DNA of 64,000 nt from Apophysomyces variabilis (taxonomy: Eukaryota > Mucoromycota > Mucoromycetes > Mucorales > Mucoraceae): the NCBI GenBank assembly GCA_002749535.1, contig MZZL01000396.1:101144-165143 (forward strand), given 5' to 3'. The translations under genes and the position numbers were made by a program. Shown in pieces: positions 46,870-60,298 of this stretch; the stretch's first letter is position 1, and each line of letters starts with the position of its first letter. The notes beneath the pieces were generated by a model that saw only the letters and a list, made by a program, of their open reading frames with translations, had not been told where the DNA came from and made no database searches.

Positions 46870-49200
46870 TATGCGTGTGCATATGGATGATAGACTGAGA
46901 GACGTTGTCAAACGAAGAAAGTTTTTCTCTCTTGGGAACCTGATTGTTTTTGTTCAGTAAACCCAGCATATTTCCGCTTAATGATAAACTATGCAGCAAG
47001 AAAACATAAAAGCTCACTCTATTTTTATCATTTGCATAGAACAATGCATTTGGACAAAGTAGTAAAAGAGACTAGGTCCTTGACATGGAGTTTCAATCCC
47101 GCAGAGACAGCTGGCTTACATAGGGCAAGCCCCTTTTTTGTACAGGCGTCTCTCGATATGATTGGCTTCATTGAAGTTGCACTGTTACGCAAATTAAACC
47201 GAGATCATTTTGGTGAGACAAAGATCCAAGTTTTTCTTTTCTCTCTTTGTCATGCTTATGTTATAGTGCACCAACACAAAGATTGTCATGGGAATTTCAA
47301 TGAATATAATAACAAGATGTATAATTTAATCCATTTCCCTAATGAATCATGCTTTGTTTTGGTTTTTCTTATGAAAACTAGGGGTTAACGAACTGTATCA
47401 TAATAGAGAAAGAGAGAGTAAGAGTGAGAAAGATTAACTTTTTCTACAATGATTACCAATACTTAGCAATATTCCAGAAATGTCTAGAATCTTTTTTTTT
47501 TGCTTTCTGCTGTAGCGTAGTTTAGCTTTACCCACACACATATGAAATTACATGCATGAAATGATGAAATACAAAATCGCCCAAATCATTGTAAAAAGGA
47601 AAAAGAAACGGCGGATATCTTTATCTTTTTTGTCCCAAACATCTTATGAAGAAAGAACAAGGTGTTTCTGCCCTTGAAATCTTTCAGCCTCGACGGCTTT
47701 TCATTCATGCAGGTGCAGCTGCCTTTTACTTTATATTTTTTTTTTTTACGTTTCTAGCCCCTACATTCTCTTTCATTGTCAGCAACCATTGATTGTATTA
47801 TCCCATCCTTGTTTCTTCTCAGCAACTTAAAACCTTTTTTTACATCATAGTAACAGTGTTTCTAAGGAAACAGGGTGGTAAGGGTGATGGGTGTCACTAA
47901 GTTAAAACTTTGTTTTTTTTTAACATAGATGAGAAAAGTCAAAGCAGAGGAAAAAAGATAAACAAAAAAATATAATCGTTTCATTAGGGCTTAGTGGGTA
48001 TGGGCATTCGGGATACAATTGCGTCTTTTTCTTTCCTTTCTCAATGGTTCCAGCCATAGAGAAAAAGAAAAAAAAAAGGTAATCTGAGTTCAGCCGATCC
48101 CAGACGTTGAAACGATCGGCAGTGAAAGTAAAAAAGCAACCCATGCCTCTATCACACTTTTGCCATATATAAAACAAATCCTCCGCTCTCCGAGAAACGA
48201 AAAAGTTCGTTGGATTAGGATAGGTTGATTCTATGTAATTGGGTGAGTGGGGGCCCTTTCAAACAAACCTATCCCTTCCCGCCCTTTTGCCTCCCTCTTG
48301 TCCCCTCCGTTCTCCTGTAAAATAAACATTGGTCACTTTCGAAAAAGAAAGAAAGTACATGAGTGCATAAGGATGTTGGGGTTCAATGTCTCATTGATAT
48401 ATCTCATCTTGCATCAAATTGGCGCATTCCATGTTTTTTTTTCTTGTTGTTCAGGTGTTCAACTTTGATATGCATGTAATTTGAGAGAGGAAATCATCCA
48501 CTCTCGCTCACACACTGTCTCAGTCTATTTCTCTCCCACTCACCATCACTCTTTCTCTCTTGTATACATAAAACCTTTGGTGTTACGGTCCACGTTGTTA
48601 TAAGAGACCGACCTTTTTTTTTCGTTGCCACGTGAGAAACTCCCAAGAAGAATCGATGATTTTGTGGAACCCAAGTATAAGAGCTATTTTATCTCTTTTT
48701 TTTTGTAGAACGGTAACCAAATAATCTGGAATCCATCTAACTCAATAACACACACATACATATCCTTTTCTCTCTGTTTTCTCCTTCCATTGCCCATCCC
48801 CATTGTTCCGGAAATAAACGCGATCAATTATAAGGAAACTCCGTTTAAACTCGGGTACCTATACCGCCTGATATTTTTGCATTGGCTCATCCTTCATTTA
48901 CATGTATATATATAGATAGATAGCAAACGCTTCAACTCAGGTGAAACCTAGATTGATCGAAAAGAACCAAAAAAAAAAAAAAGGTACGTATATTTTAGTT
49001 TTCAGGGTATAAACTTTAATCGTTGTCCATGCTCGGAGAAACCATGGATACCCGAATTTAGGGTAGAGACTATTCTTTTTTTTTTTTGCATTTCGTACAG
49101 TTACTTGTTTCATCACTTAAATAAAAGAAAAAAAAAAGGAAAAGAGAGAGAGAGAAGGAAAAAAAAAAATAGGGCGCACGAACAAATTAGGCCGCTTACC

Positions 49201-49320
49201 GACAAAATTCTTTCTTTTTTTCTTTCTTTAGTTTCCTCTATTTCCCTTCTTCCTCTTCCTCTTCCTCTCTCTCTCTTTTTCTTTTCTTCTTCTTCTTTCT
49301 ACTCTTTCTTCTTCACTTTG
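49201..49320 (+). promoter_or_regulatory. Pyrimidine-rich leader of the Cdc24-like gene
   Basis: The 120 bp before the start codon are almost pure C/T (ttcttcctcttcctcttcct and similar) on the coding strand. CT-rich tracts at this position are common near transcription starts of fungal housekeeping genes and may set the start site; no TATA box was found close by. Confidence 0.4.
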
Positions 49321-49324
49321 ATCC

Positions 49325-52300
49325 ATGGCAACAGTGGCATTAAAGCGAAGAACTCCTTCATTAGGCACATTAACGACAATGTCTCATGCTACACCTACTA
49401 CAACCACCATGGATGTTTCATCGCTTGCTTCCCATACAATCCTAGCACAGAAACAAGTCCCAGTTGGGAACAGTTCGTTGTATCATACTTGTCGTTCGGT
49501 ATTAGATAAACTTGCCTGTGTGGATGGCATGCTTGAATATTTGGAGACACCGTTAGCATCTCCGACCGAATCACCCATCAGTAGTACAAGTTCGACCAGC
49601 ACCAGCACCAGCAGCACCATCACCACCACCACTAGCAGCAGCAGCACAACCATCGTCACCAGTTCGGATCCACTTTCTAAATTATGGACCGTTTGTCGAA
49701 GAGGCTCGCCCTTATGCACATTATTCAACGCGTTAGATCCCGAAACGCCGCTTAAAGTGGATGGCGATCCGAATCTAAACCAGATCAATACCTGTAAAGC
49801 AAGTGTATACCATTTTATTGTTGCTTGTCGAAAAGAATTGGCCTTTCCCGAAGGAGACATGTTTACTATATCTGATCTTTATCAAGATGATACCAATGGT
49901 TTTGTAAAGGTAAGAAAAAATTCTCTCTTTAGGAATATATCCTACACCACATCTTCACTATGTCTCTCTCTTTTCTTTGTTGACCAAGAAAAAAGAAAGA
50001 ATCTCCTTACTTTTTTTCTTTCTTCGGTTTGAACTCTTTCTTTTTTCCTTGTTCTTCCAAAAAGTCTGGCCACACTGCCAACCTTTTTCTCGCTGTGAAA
50101 CCAATGCTTTTTACCTTTTTTATCCCTCCTCATCCCTATCCATCCACCGCCCCCCATTTTCATTGTGAATCGATTGCTTGTCACATGATCTGCAACTGGC
50201 AAGAAACTGAAATAACGTTTTTTGAAAAAAAAAATCAGGTTGTAAATACGATCGACAAAATTCTACAACTATTGGAAAAACGTGGGGTGATCACTGTCCG
50301 TTCATCCAGCCGTGACTCGGATCCAGATGCTCCCAAAGACACACGGGATAAAGTCGTCTGCGAATTGTTGGATACGGAACGTAAATTTGTACAGGATATG
50401 GAATATCTACAGGTAAAAGAAAACATACACACATACACACAAAAAATGCAATAAACCCATAGAACCATTGCTGACAGTCATTTTTTTTTTCTTATCCAGA
50501 AATACATGCGCAAATTACAACAACAGCATATTGTGTCGGCCGATACGGTTCATTATTTATTCGGCAATTTAAATGCATTAGTGGATTTTCAACGCCGCTT
50601 TTTAATTCAATTGGAGGAAATGGCGGAAAAGGCACCAGAAGACCAACGATGGGGCCATTTATTTGTTCAGATGGAAGAGCCTTTCTCTGTCTATGAACCT
50701 TATTGCGCCAACTATTATTCTGCGCAGGATCTGGTGGTACAAGAAACATCGAAGCTGCAGAAAGTGGCGGATATTCTTGATCCGAATTATGAATTGCCCT
50801 CCATGTTGATCAAACCCGTCCAACGTATCTGCAAATACCCACTGTTGATGAACCAGCTGATCAAAAGTACCAACAAAGATTGGCCGTACTATGCCGAAAT
50901 GGAAGAAGGTCTCGAAGCCATCAAACGCGTTACCGAAAAAGTGAATGAAACCCAGCGACAACACGAGAATATGCAGATGGTCGAAGAACTAAAGAAACGA
51001 GTGATTAACTGGGATGTAAGTTCACTCTGCTGGTAGCCCCAATGGGAAAATCAGGTTAAGCTAAACCAAAAAACTTGTCCCTTTTTTTTTCTTTGTTCTT
51101 CTTTAGGGTCGTTCTATTGAAGAGTTTGGCAAGCTGTTGCTTAAAGATCGAATGGTCATGACGGTGAACGAGAATGATCGAGACCTTCATATGTTTCTTT
51201 TCCAAAAAGCACTTTTGATGTGCAAAGACAAAGATGCCAAGAACAATCTCCTGACCAAGACCAACACCATGAACCAGAAGAAAAAGCGACCAGGACTTCT
51301 TCAGCTCAAAGGCTTCGTCGATACCCGTCGCATCGTCAATGTAGTTAACAAGGCACAGAATGGTAAATCTTAGAGCAAACAAGGCACAAAAGAAAAAGAA
51401 CCAATGAAACTAAAGCATCTCTCTTTTTCTATATCTTATCTGTTAGGAACTTGGGCGCTTATGGTAGAATACAGGAATTTTGATGTGGAACGTTTTGTCT
51501 TGCGATTGCGTAATGAGGAACAACACAAATTATGGGAGAATGCCCTGAACAAGATCAAGCTGAAAAATCGAAACGTTGTCCCTAATACGCATCTATTTTC
51601 CATGCCCACGATGAATTCTCATTTCCATCATGATTCAGGCTTCCATGATGATGACGACGACGAGGCGGAAGAAGGGGAATACGAAGTGGAAGAGCAGGAG
51701 CAGCAGGAAGAGGAGTTCCGTAAGGCCCGTTCGCGTAGTAATTCCATTTCTGCCCATATCAAGGCCCAATTGGAGTGGAAATCGATCCCGGTGGCCAACA
51801 GTCGTTCCCATTATCCTTTGACAAGTGCCAATGCCCCTCCTTTACCACGCATACCAGCAACAGGAGCAAGTAATCACTTTTCGATCGATCCTCATCTCTA
51901 TCCGGATTCTCCTCCTCCTTCCAATCCATTGTCTCCTGTCGATCTATCCCGCCCATCCGCCGATGCATCCAGCCCTCGTCGACGCCAACAACAACCACCA
52001 CCAGCACCCTCAGAGCATACGGTTCTCTCCGGTATTTCCACGACCTTCCTGGGAGGAATGGAATCCACGGATAAGAATTCTTCTTCCCAACCACTTTCTC
52101 ATGTGGCACCGATTGGACGTAGTCAATCCCATTCCTTGGGTGCGGGTATGTCCAACCATATTTCACCGAACAGCTACCATCATCCACATCTACATCCACA
52201 TCAACAACATCAGCAGCAACAGCAACAACAGCAAGCCCGTCTTCGTTCCCAAAGTAGTCCTAATATCCGTAAACGCAATGGTTCTCATGGTGAAGAAGAA

Positions 52301-52765
52301 AGAATACCCCAAGTGCCACCTATCCATATCCGCACGACGCCACCGCAACAACCACAGCAGCAACAGCATTATCCGCATCCGCATCCTAGTCACCATCATC
52401 ACCCTACCAAATTGCCTTCACCTCTGGAACCTTATCCTGAACATCTTCCTCCCTTTCCAACCGCATCGACCTCCTATACACTCGCCGCGCCCTCCTCTTC
52501 TCCCAATTCGATCAAAATCAAGTTGAATTTTGATGATGGGATCTATGTCATTGTCTCGCCCCAAGATATTCTGTTTTCGGAACTGATGGAGAAAGTATTG
52601 AAAAAGATTCGACCGATGGCCCATTTGAATTCGCACGACACATTACGTTTGAAATATCAGGATGAAGATGGTGATTTGATTACCATCAATTCTGACGACG
52701 ATGTTCAAATGGCTTTTGAAAGTCGTGCTTCGTGCAATACAGTCAGTCTTTTTGTCAGTCGGTAA
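49325..52765 (+). CDS. CDC24: Cdc24-like Rho guanine nucleotide exchange factor, 5 exons
   Basis: Activates Cdc42/Rac-type GTPases and sets cell polarity; in yeast it is recruited through its C-terminal PB1 domain by Bem1. Exons: 49325-49909, 50239-50412, 50500-51015, 51107-51362, 51447-52765 (2,850 nt, 949 aa). In order: Ser/Thr-rich N-terminus; a CDC24-type calponin-like region (about 55-200, with LCTLFNALDPETPL and ISDLYQDDTNGFVKV); DH domain (about 232-425, with ELLDTERKFVQDMEYLQ and the conserved helix LIKPVQRICKYPLLMNQLIK); PH domain (about 426-553, ending EEQHKLWENALNKIKL); a disordered linker rich in Pro, Ser, His and Gln with an eight-residue Gln run; PB1 domain (about 866-949, with KLNFDDGIYVIVS and the acidic DEDGDLITINSDDDVQMAF). 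The domain order is that of Cdc24 and no change to a key segment is seen. The ATG lies at the end of the CT-rich leader. Confidence 0.92.
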
Positions 52766-52896
52766 AAAAAAGAAAAAGGAGCGAAAGATTTTTTTTTCCT
52801 TCTTCCTGTGTGTTTATATATCTTTTCTTTTTTTTTTTTTTTTTTTTTTAAAGAAAAAAAAAAGGCATTGTTTTTTTTTTTTTTTTTGGTTTTTTT

Positions 52897-53580
52897 NNNN
52901 NNNNNNNNNNNNNNNNNNNNNNNNNNNNNNNNNNNNNNNNNNNNNNNNNNNNNNNNNNNNNNNNNNNNNNNNNNNNNNNNNNNNNNNNNNNNNNNNNNNN
53001 NNNNNNNNNNNNNNNNNNNNNNNNNNNNNNNNNNNNNNNNNNNNNNNNNNNNNNNNNNNNNNNNNNNNNNNNNNNNNNNNNNNNNNNNNNNNNNNNNNNN
53101 NNNNNNNNNNNNNNNNNNNNNNNNNNNNNNNNNNNNNNNNNNNNNNNNNNNNNNNNNNNNNNNNNNNNNNNNNNNNNNNNNNNNNNNNNNNNNNNNNNNN
53201 NNNNNNNNNNNNNNNNNNNNNNNNNNNNNNNNNNNNNNNNNNNNNNNNNNNNNNNNNNNNNNNNNNNNNNNNNNNNNNNNNNNNNNNNNNNNNNNNNNNN
53301 NNNNNNNNNNNNNNNNNNNNNNNNNNNNNNNNNNNNNNNNNNNNNNNNNNNNNNNNNNNNNNNNNNNNNNNNNNNNNNNNNNNNNNNNNNNNNNNNNNNN
53401 NNNNNNNNNNNNNNNNNNNNNNNNNNNNNNNNNNNNNNNNNNNNNNNNNNNNNNNNNNNNNNNNNNNNNNNNNNNNNNNNNNNNNNNNNNNNNNNNNNNN
53501 NNNNNNNNNNNNNNNNNNNNNNNNNNNNNNNNNNNNNNNNNNNNNNNNNNNNNNNNNNNNNNNNNNNNNNNNNNNNNNNN
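52897..53580. other. Assembly gap (684 N) with duplicated edges
   Basis: Sequence on both sides is T-rich. The same motif, aaag followed by ten A and then ggcattg and a T run, occurs just before (about 52850-52870) and just after (about 53617-53638) the gap. The two edges therefore look like the same locus assembled twice. Open frames spanning the Ns are meaningless. Confidence 0.9.
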
Positions 53581-55958
53581 TTTTTATATTTTTTTTTTTT
53601 TTTTTTTTGTTTTGTTAAAAGAAAAAAAAAAGGCATTGTTTTTTTTCTCTTTGTTGGTTTTGTTCACTTTTTTGTCTTTGTTTTTTTCTCTTGTAAATAG
53701 ATTTGAAGTATTCCTTATTCTTTATTGTTATTATTATATGATTTTAGCAAAGATCAGATGAAGGATTTTGAGTATTAAAAAAATGGGATTTGTTTTTTAA
53801 CCTGCACGGTCCATGCTGTTCTCGTGACATATTCCCTTTGTCTCTTTTTTATGGAATGCATTACTGTACTGTACAGTGGATCTAACATTATTGTCCAGAG
53901 AGAGGAAGAGAGAGATCCCGCCAAAATCGAGCGAGAGCGAAGCAGCCTGGGGAGGGGAGGAGGATAATCAACATCAAGCCGCATTAGCAAGGTTAAAAAA
54001 AAAATTAAAAAAGAAGCCATGTGGCCTCAGTAGAGTGGACAAGAAGCTATTGGTATGCTACGCTGCGCAGGTGTTCTTTTGATCTCCTGCCATCTCTTTA
54101 AATACTCAGCTATAGATATTGGTTCATTTATGTTTTTTGTTGTTCCTGTCCGTAAAGGTCTTGTGCTCGCTACTCTAGAGCTTTGAATGGGTGATACCAC
54201 TGCTTCTAACTATGTCGATTTTCAGTGTGGAGTAAGCAGAAGAGAGAGAGAGAGAGAGAGCGAGTAAAGCAAAAAAAATAAAACAACTTGGGTAATTCAT
54301 ATGGCTTTGTTCTTTTTCCAATGCACTATGTCTCTCATTGTTTACGCCAAAAAAAAAGAAAAGAAAAAGTGCGAATGACGAGCGTCTCTTTATTTCTTCT
54401 ATTATACAACGTGTATAGTTAGGTACATGCCCATGCCGGAAGAAAAGTTTAACCGAGAGGAGCTGCGCAGTGAACTTTCCAACATTCGCCCCTTTTTAAT
54501 AAATGGGGAATTTTTTTTGGTGCGCTATGCAGCTTTTATGCAAACATGTCGCGACCAAATAGAATTCCATGCCAAAGTGAACGTCTGACTTTGCCCACGC
54601 CTTAATTTGATTATAGCATATGTCATATATATATATAGATAAAGAACGAATGAATGATGGATCCATTCCAGTGCTTGAAATCAAAAAGGTTTTGGCATGA
54701 CACGATTAAACTTGTTTGTGTGTGTGTGGGCGTCGCCTTGGCAAAAATTTTTGAAGAAATTTTTTCTAGCCAAGCATGTGATCGACGGTGCTGACAAGGG
54801 AACAAGACGAAAGCGTGACACGCTGTAGAAAAGAGAGGTGCATCAGTACTTCTTCTTTGGGTTCCCATTATCACCGAGGAACGGAGATAGGATATTCCGT
54901 AGAGAATGGAGCCTTTGACGTTCCTCAGTGTCAAAGTAAGCCGGATCAGAGAAAAGCAAGTAAGAGCATGCTCTCCCTTGTCATTTCTAGATCGGGGAAA
55001 CCATAAGCAAACGATATCGTAATGCTTCTTTGTTTTTTTAATTGGATGCAGGGTCAATTGCTGACGACAATCATACAATGTATAAAGGGTACAGTAAACT
55101 TTATCCTCATTTACATCCAAGGTGCTTCTTCTTCTTCTTCGTCTTTTTGTTCTTGTTCTTGTTTATTGATCGGTACTGTCGGAGTCTGGGTTCCGATCAT
55201 CCTTTTTTTTCCTCTAGATTTCTTTTTGTTGTTGTTGAGATGTTACCTCTTCGTTATGCCCTCTAAAGGTAAAGAAAAGCATGGATTACAAATCCACGCA
55301 ATGAATTCATAAGAAGCACATAGGAACTATTGAACAATGCAGCTTTGTTTCTCGTTTTCTAATTTAAAATGTGGGATTAACAAAAGAAAGATGGCCGGGG
55401 GGAGGAGACAAAAAGTACAAGTCGTACTCGCGCTTTCTTTTGTGTATTTGTATTCCGAAAGATCAACCGGCTAGGTTGTATACATTTTGCGTCACCTTCC
55501 CCATGTTGAACCTGGGTTTAATCAAATTCTGGCTCAACCTCTCTCTGTCTCTCTGTCGGTCACTTCTTCATGTGAGAACGGTATAGAAAACCATGAAGTC
55601 ATATCTTTTATGGATTCGATCTATTTTAGTTCCATATGACCGGATCGATTGTTCTCATGTATGCTCAGTTCTTTTTTTTGGGGGAAGAGGGGAAGGTTTC
55701 GTTCTGTTTGGATGGATCTGCCGTATTTTCCTGCCGCAAGCCCGTCCGCCCACGCCGCTGGTTTAACTAGCATTTCGGAAAAACATTTTGCAAGGGAAAA
55801 AGAAGTTCCAGGTAATCTACCATATAAAACGGGTGAGAGTCGTTCTTTGGTTTTGATCCTCCGCTCACCTATTGCAAACAAAAAGGCCAGAACCCAATTT
55901 ATTACTTCTTTTTATTTCTCTTCTAGGATTCTATTTGTGCGTGTGTGTGCATATAATC
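53581..55958. other. Intergenic between the Cdc24-like gene and the MFS gene
   Basis: No supported gene. Contains an (AG)n microsatellite at 54238-54260, poly(A) and poly(T) runs, and TTC-rich and CT-rich tracts. The frame at 55649-56029 overlaps the start of the transporter gene in another phase and is not coding. Confidence 0.5.
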
Positions 55959-58237
55959 ATGACACCGCCTATGGATCCGATTACATTATCACCGAAATCA
56001 GCTACTATATGTTCAATAGAAGAGGATGATCGACGAACCATCTGTACTCCTTCGCATACTCTTCCCCCTGTCGAAAATACCAAGTCCATACCCAAGGAAC
56101 AAGAGTCCTCATCCTCACCATCATCAAGATCAAGATGGGTGTTTCCAGGACTATGTGGATCTGAAGGTCACGCAGTGGATCCTCGAACTTATTCCAGGAC
56201 AAAGAAATATACCATTCTATTGATTGTGGCTACTGCAGGTGCCATGTAAGTGTGGTGTCACATCGAACCGAGAAAACAAAACAGATAAAAAAAAAAGCGG
56301 TTCTGTATACGGACTGAGTGATTGAAATTATTATTCTTTTTGGTGATCAGATCACCCATTGCCTCCACGATCTACGTATGTCATTTTATATTTCCCTAAA
56401 TGGAATATGACTAACCATACAAAACCTATTAGTTTCCTGCGATTATTGATATGCAAGTCTATTTCCAAACTGATGCAACAACCATCAATGCTTCCTGTAA
56501 GTTTTATATAGAAGAAACAAATCAAAAAAAAACTAATCGCTGTTTCTTTCCATCTTAGTGTCCGTATTTACCTTTGTTACTGCCGTTTTTGTATGTTCCC
56601 TGTTTCCGTTTGTCACTTTTCTGATTTATTTTCTTTATTCTAGCCATTAATGTGGGCCACATTGGGTGAAATCTTCGGTAATGGAAAAAGAAAAGATAAA
56701 TGACTCGGAGAGATCGTGCTTGGACTAACCATTTGGGTAAAAAAAAAGGTCGTCGGCGGATTTATCTGGCGGCGTTTTTAATTGCTCTGATCGGCACGGT
56801 TTGCTGCGCCATATCTATCAATGTGGGTATGTTTATTGCTTTCCGAGCATTCAGTGCGATTGGTTCGTCCTGTGTAAGTCCTTTCGTTTTTTTATTTCTT
56901 TTGCGTTGACTAATGGAGTCAACGTTGGGCTAGGTGATGTCCATGGGCGCAGGCACCATTTCGGATATTTTTGAACCCAGCGAACGAGGTCGGGCATTCG
57001 CATGGTATACTTGTGGTCCACTGTTAGGACCAGCTCTCGGGTAAATCATTCTTCTATTTTCCTTATTTTCCTTAAAAATCCAGTCTCATCCATGAGTGAA
57101 CATAGACCCATTGTGGGCGGTTATCTAAATCAAGGCTTGGGTTGGCGAAGCACGCTTTGGTTTCTGGCCATCTATATTGCATGTATCTGGTTAGCTGTCT
57201 TTTTCCTATTACCAGAAACATGGCGACCGGCTCCTTCCTTGCCAACGAATAACAATGATCTTGAGAAGCCAGAAATCGGAATGGCGAAACAGCAACAAAA
57301 GAAGAAGCGGCGAGGATGGATAAATCCATTATCACCTTTGGAATTATTTAAATTTCCCAATATTTCTCTCGCTATCATCTTTGTTGGTTTCATGTAAGTG
57401 CAAGAAGAACCTAAACTTACTTCTCCTTCCGTGTTGTACTAAACTTAAACGATCTTCTACCAGATTTTTTGTATTTTACCTTAATTCTACCGCATTTACC
57501 CGGACATATACCGATCAATATCACTTGGATTCCGGCACGGTTGGTTTATGTTATCTGCCGCTGGCGGTAGGTGCCATGATCGGTGGCATCATGGGTGGTC
57601 GGTATTCCGACAAACTATACAATAGACGTGTCCAAAAAGCGGAAGGTGGGGAAATATACCCTGAAATGCGATTAGGTGGTTGGCTCTTCTGGGGGTCGAT
57701 CATACTCCAACTCCTTGCTTTTGTGGAGTATGGCTGGTGTACCCAGATGAATGTCCATTGGGCTTATGGTCTTGTGGGCCAGTTCTTCGGTAAGCTATAA
57801 AGAAAGAAAAAGGCCACAACGGACAATACGCTAATTCAGTTTGTCATTTCGTTTCTTTTCCCTTTTTGCCTTGTTATAGCTGGTTTGGCGCTGATGGTAC
57901 CCAATGTCATTATATCAGCCTACATTGTTGACTGCTTCCGCAGACGAGGAGCATCCGTTACCGGTAAGATATAGACATATATATATAAATATATATAGAA
58001 AGAGTCATTGCGCTCAAACAGTCCAATGCTAATCTCTTTATATTAGCCTGTAACAATTTTGCACGATATATCATGGCTGGCGTAGGATCCCTTGTTACTT
58101 CTGAGCTTCAAGAAGCCCTCGGCAATGGCATCTTATTCACCATATGGGGTGCAATACTGGCTCTGGCATCCAGTACCTTGATAGTGATTATATGGAAAGG
58201 CAAAAAGTGGGCTGAAAAACGGAAAGACTTCATTTAA
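55959..58237 (+). CDS. MFS transporter, DHA1 drug:H+ antiporter type, 11 exons
   Basis: Probable plasma-membrane proton antiporter of the DHA1 branch (quinidine/polyamine resistance-like). Exons: 55959-56245, 56351-56375, 56433-56496, 56559-56590, 56644-56677, 56749-56873, 56934-57040, 57106-57393, 57464-57789, 57880-57963, 58047-58237 (1,563 nt, 520 aa). After a roughly 85-residue Ser/Pro-rich cytosolic tail come the twelve expected segments. Helix 1 continues into ISPIASTIYFPA; the motif-A loop reads LGEIFGRRRIYLAAF; helix 5 carries the antiporter motif C as AWYTCGPLLGPALGPIVGGY; a basic central loop (KQQQKKKRRGWINPLSPLEL) separates the halves; the second motif-A-like loop is IMGGRYSDKLYNRR. 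Two exons are only 25 and 32 nt, which makes the gene easy to mis-annotate. The substrate cannot be told. Confidence 0.9.
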
Positions 58238-60298
58238 CTTTCATCTTCTCTTCATATTTATTACACTGTATTGTATCATTTTCTTTTGTGCGAAAACTCT
58301 TCTCCTTTTATACATCTATCTTACCCTCTCTGTATTTCTATCCTAACCATTTTCTCTCATAAGAACAATGCCATATAGGATAACAATGACAAAACGAATA
58401 AAAACAAAGAGAAAAGGCTCGAAACTAATAGAATAGAAATTTGACTTTGCATGACTGAATCCTTGTGAAACTAAAAACTGTGCAAACGTGAAATAGTAAG
58501 GATAAACCCATATAGTATCTTTGATTGCAGATCGTTTTCGGTCATTTGCGGGATTACTCATAGTGGTGATGATCCATAGAGAAACCTGCTCCGATCATGT
58601 GGGACTGTGTTACCTACTTGTTAAGGAGTCTCAGCCTCTGATGGAACCTTCAAGATCAGACATGCAGTAGTTTGTCTTGTTTCTATGGCTTGTACGGAAA
58701 CATCCGGATAACCGGGAGTTTTTCCAGTCTTCTGATAATGTTTCCAACTGTAATGTAATGAAACGACAAGAATTTGTGTCTCTTTCCTCGAACAACCCCT
58801 CACCGCGGATAAAACTGGTCACATTGACTGAACGCCTCTCTAATGATGAAACTCCCTGAACCATGAAGCATTCTTAACCTTCTATTACTCCAAATCGAAA
58901 AAGCGATCGAACGAAGGGTAAAAATGTTGCACAAAGAACTCCCCGTCCATTTGCTTCATTGTACTTCCCCCGGACGTTTAGTTGGAACGTGTCGGCCATC
59001 ATCGCATAGACAACTTGCCGCCAGTTTTAACAACCTAATCCTCTTCGTTGAAGGTCTAAACGAACAGCTGATTTAAGCTAACAAACTATCAGAAAACAGT
59101 TTCCCTAGCTTTTTAATCATGATGCTGTGTTCATATCGAAAATAAACACGCGGATGGCTATGCATGACGCTCACAGCCTTGCTCTGTCATTTTTTTCGGT
59201 TTAAATTTATTTTCTGCTCCTTTTTCCTTTCCTAATTGACTCTCCAGTTGAATCATTTTCCCTGGACACGGCAGTCTAACAATGGGAAATAGAAGAAAGG
59301 TGCGTACGAAGAAAGGGATAACGTCCAAAAATGGATAAGCTTTGTTTCAGGTTTTGTAATAACCAATACAAATGGTATCTGCTTGATAAAATTCGTGAAT
59401 CACTCATTTGAAAATGGATTGTAGAAGAAAACACGGACAAGTACACAAAACGCTACTTGCTATCATTGAAAAACGAAACTATTTTAGATAAATGAAGAAA
59501 ATGAATGGAAATATCACCAACACGCAGCTAACGTGAATACCCTTCGCTAATGACAGTGAAGAAAAGTGTGGATAACGGGCGTACTAAGGAAAAGGAGCGA
59601 AAGGGTAAAATTTAAGAATGATTGACCTAAAGGAAATAGAGAGTTAGAGATAGACTCCCAAATTGGAAACATATGCCATCATTTTTGATTTCTGATCTGC
59701 CGATTATTGAAGGAAAAAGAATTGATTGAAATGCTTAGTATTTTGTGCAATCTATTTAACGTCAACCTCGCTGCAGAACTCTTGTAATTATTCTCATAGA
59801 GCTGTCTGACGCTTCTGTTTGGCTGCGATTTTAATGAACTAGACTTGTTCATGACTTCAAAAATGGTAACAGCTGTCGTGTGGCAAGCTAGCTTCCGTTC
59901 AGCAGGGTTAGTCCAGAGATTCTTGGCGATCTTGTACTTGTTTCCCAACATATCATGAATTTACTATTTCCAATGACTTAGTGTATGGCATATGTGGTAG
60001 CATGCGGTACAGTTCGGAATCGGAGTGAAAACAGCTTTTCTAATGCTTGTTTATTTGCGTCTAACGCCATAAACGCCAACACAGTTGCTAAGCCGATCCC
60101 GATTTTGTTATATAATCATGCTTCCTATGTGGCATTACCGAAAAACGCCTTTTATTCCTGTTTCTTGCGGACCATACCTGATACCATGCTTTAGAATACA
60201 AAGCACGGGAGGAAAAGAATGAAAAGTATGTTTGATTCGTCCTATATATCTCTTTCCGAGTATGGTTTTACTCCAGCACTCATATCATTCGTTTTACC
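58238..60298. other. Intergenic, no supported gene
   Basis: Two kilobases with only short frames. A minus-strand frame at 59679-59951 (starting MLGNKYKIAKNLWTNPAERK) and a plus-strand one at 59985-60194 have no recognised motif. Confidence 0.45.

Larger units (their letters stand above)
46138..49324. other. Long intergenic region upstream of the Cdc24-like gene
   Basis: 3.2 kb without a supported gene; the 135-codon frame at 46981-47388 has no recognised motif. The region is full of homopolymers and microsatellites and is probably the extended promoter and leader of the RhoGEF gene. Confidence 0.5.

Noticed and set aside
46981..47388. 135-codon plus-strand frame in the region upstream of the Cdc24-like gene
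   Set aside because: No recognised domain, no splice partner, and its composition is like the surrounding intergenic DNA.
51630..52526. Alternative frames over the RhoGEF linker
   Set aside because: Created by Pro/His/Gln codon repeats in the true frame.
52701..53761. Open frames of 260-320 codons across the N run
   Set aside because: They consist of Ns and homopolymer; no information.
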